Shown: piece by piece, positions 63,838 to 64,000 of the stretch | Layout of the letters: each line of letters opens with the position of its first letter | Position numbering within the stretch: position 1 is the first letter of the stretch | Assembly: GCA_934754375.1 (NCBI GenBank) | Contig: CAKVHT010000001.1 | Span: forward strand, 124,001 to 188,000 | DNA from: an uncultured Clostridia bacterium | GTDB taxonomy: Bacteria > Bacillota > Clostridia > Christensenellales > UBA1242 | Direction of reading: 5' to 3' | Length of the DNA: 64,000 bases | Notes under the pieces: model-generated | Told to the model about the DNA's origin: nothing | The model's input: only the letters and a program-made list of their open reading frames with translations | Databases searched by the model: none | Program-made: the position numbers and the translations under genes

Positions 63838-64000
63838 CGTTTTTCTTTAAAGAATGATTGTATCAAATTTTTGTTTTCATTTTCAAATTCAGTGTCATGA
63901 ATTACATTTATAGTGTGGTTCAAACTTGACGTAATATTGAATTTTGAAAAGCCGCCACTTTGTTCATCTTCGACAGCATAATAAACATTTTTTATTCTGG
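63822..64000 (-). CDS. tadA: tRNA adenosine deaminase TadA, C-terminal part
   Basis: Minus strand, open from the window edge to the stop at 63822, 58 residues. The reading RIKNVYYAVEDEQSGGFSKF, then HDTEFE...LIQSFFKEKRKKAR matches the end of TadA (family: R-x-x-VYYG..D...G; FFxxLRxRKK). TadA makes inosine at the wobble position of tRNA-Arg(ACG). The zinc site lies outside the window. Confidence 0.8.
   Translation of the reverse strand, partial: RIKNVYYAVEDEQSGGFSKFNITSSLNHTINVIHDTEFENENKNLIQSFFKEKRKKAR

Overview
The window looks like a piece of chromosome from a low-GC, Gram-positive, anaerobe-type member of the Bacillota (Clostridia-like), probably an uncultured gut lineage. This is inferred from strongly A/T-biased codons, AGGAGG-type ribosome sites, many lipoproteins with a cysteine lipobox, a one-step diaminopimelate dehydrogenase, and sporulation-associated genes: a SpoVT regulator, a SpoIIQ-like LytM protein beside a possible YwmB, a SpoVB-like flippase, and the pth-mfd-PrsA string. 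All genes read with the standard code. No rRNA, CRISPR array, integrase, relaxase or insertion sequence was seen.

Layout. 1-21 kb: translation genes (asnS, argS, gltX), stringent response (a RelA/SpoT homologue with a ruined hydrolase domain), RadC-like protein, secreted HtrA-type protease, Ddh, a Ca2+-type P-ATPase, an SDR reductase and several small membrane or secreted proteins, ending with a secreted ComEC-like metallo-beta-lactamase protein. 21-41 kb: cvpA-tyrS, ftsH, acpP, YwmB-like/SpoIIQ-like pair, a TasA/SipW-type secreted protein, PrsA-like lipoprotein, mfd, pth, a His-rich CobW GTPase and a U32 peptidase. 41.2 kb: initiator tRNA-fMet followed by a 34-bp direct repeat of its own 3' end. 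41.6-52.6 kb: an HNH-like protein and a stripped type IV secretion set (VirD4-type coupling ATPase, pilin-like protein, lipoprotein, single-pass protein, VirB6/TrbL-like protein, PrgI-VirB4 fusion) with no relaxase. 52.7-64 kb: spoVT, a four-helix membrane protein, a large DUF5722-like glycosidase-like lipoprotein coupled to a metallophosphoesterase that carries the same surface module, tRNA-Arg(CCT), an Sfp-type phosphopantetheinyl transferase, a Dus enzyme, a SpoVB-like flippase, HU, and the end of tadA.

The most unusual signal is in transcription and translation starts. Eight genes have a sigma-A-type promoter whose -10 box ends exactly 6 bases before the start codon (spacers of 16 or 17), so their mRNAs should begin at or next to the AUG: leaderless transcripts. 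They include argS and dus. One more (the RelA homologue) would have a leader of only 3-4 bases. Genes inside operons and most genes for secreted proteins keep ordinary Shine-Dalgarno sites, so two start modes appear to coexist.

Other points: many terminators are short hairpins shared by convergent genes or overlapping stop codons; several intergenic spacers are almost pure A+T. Functional names are by recognition of motifs from reading, without database searches.
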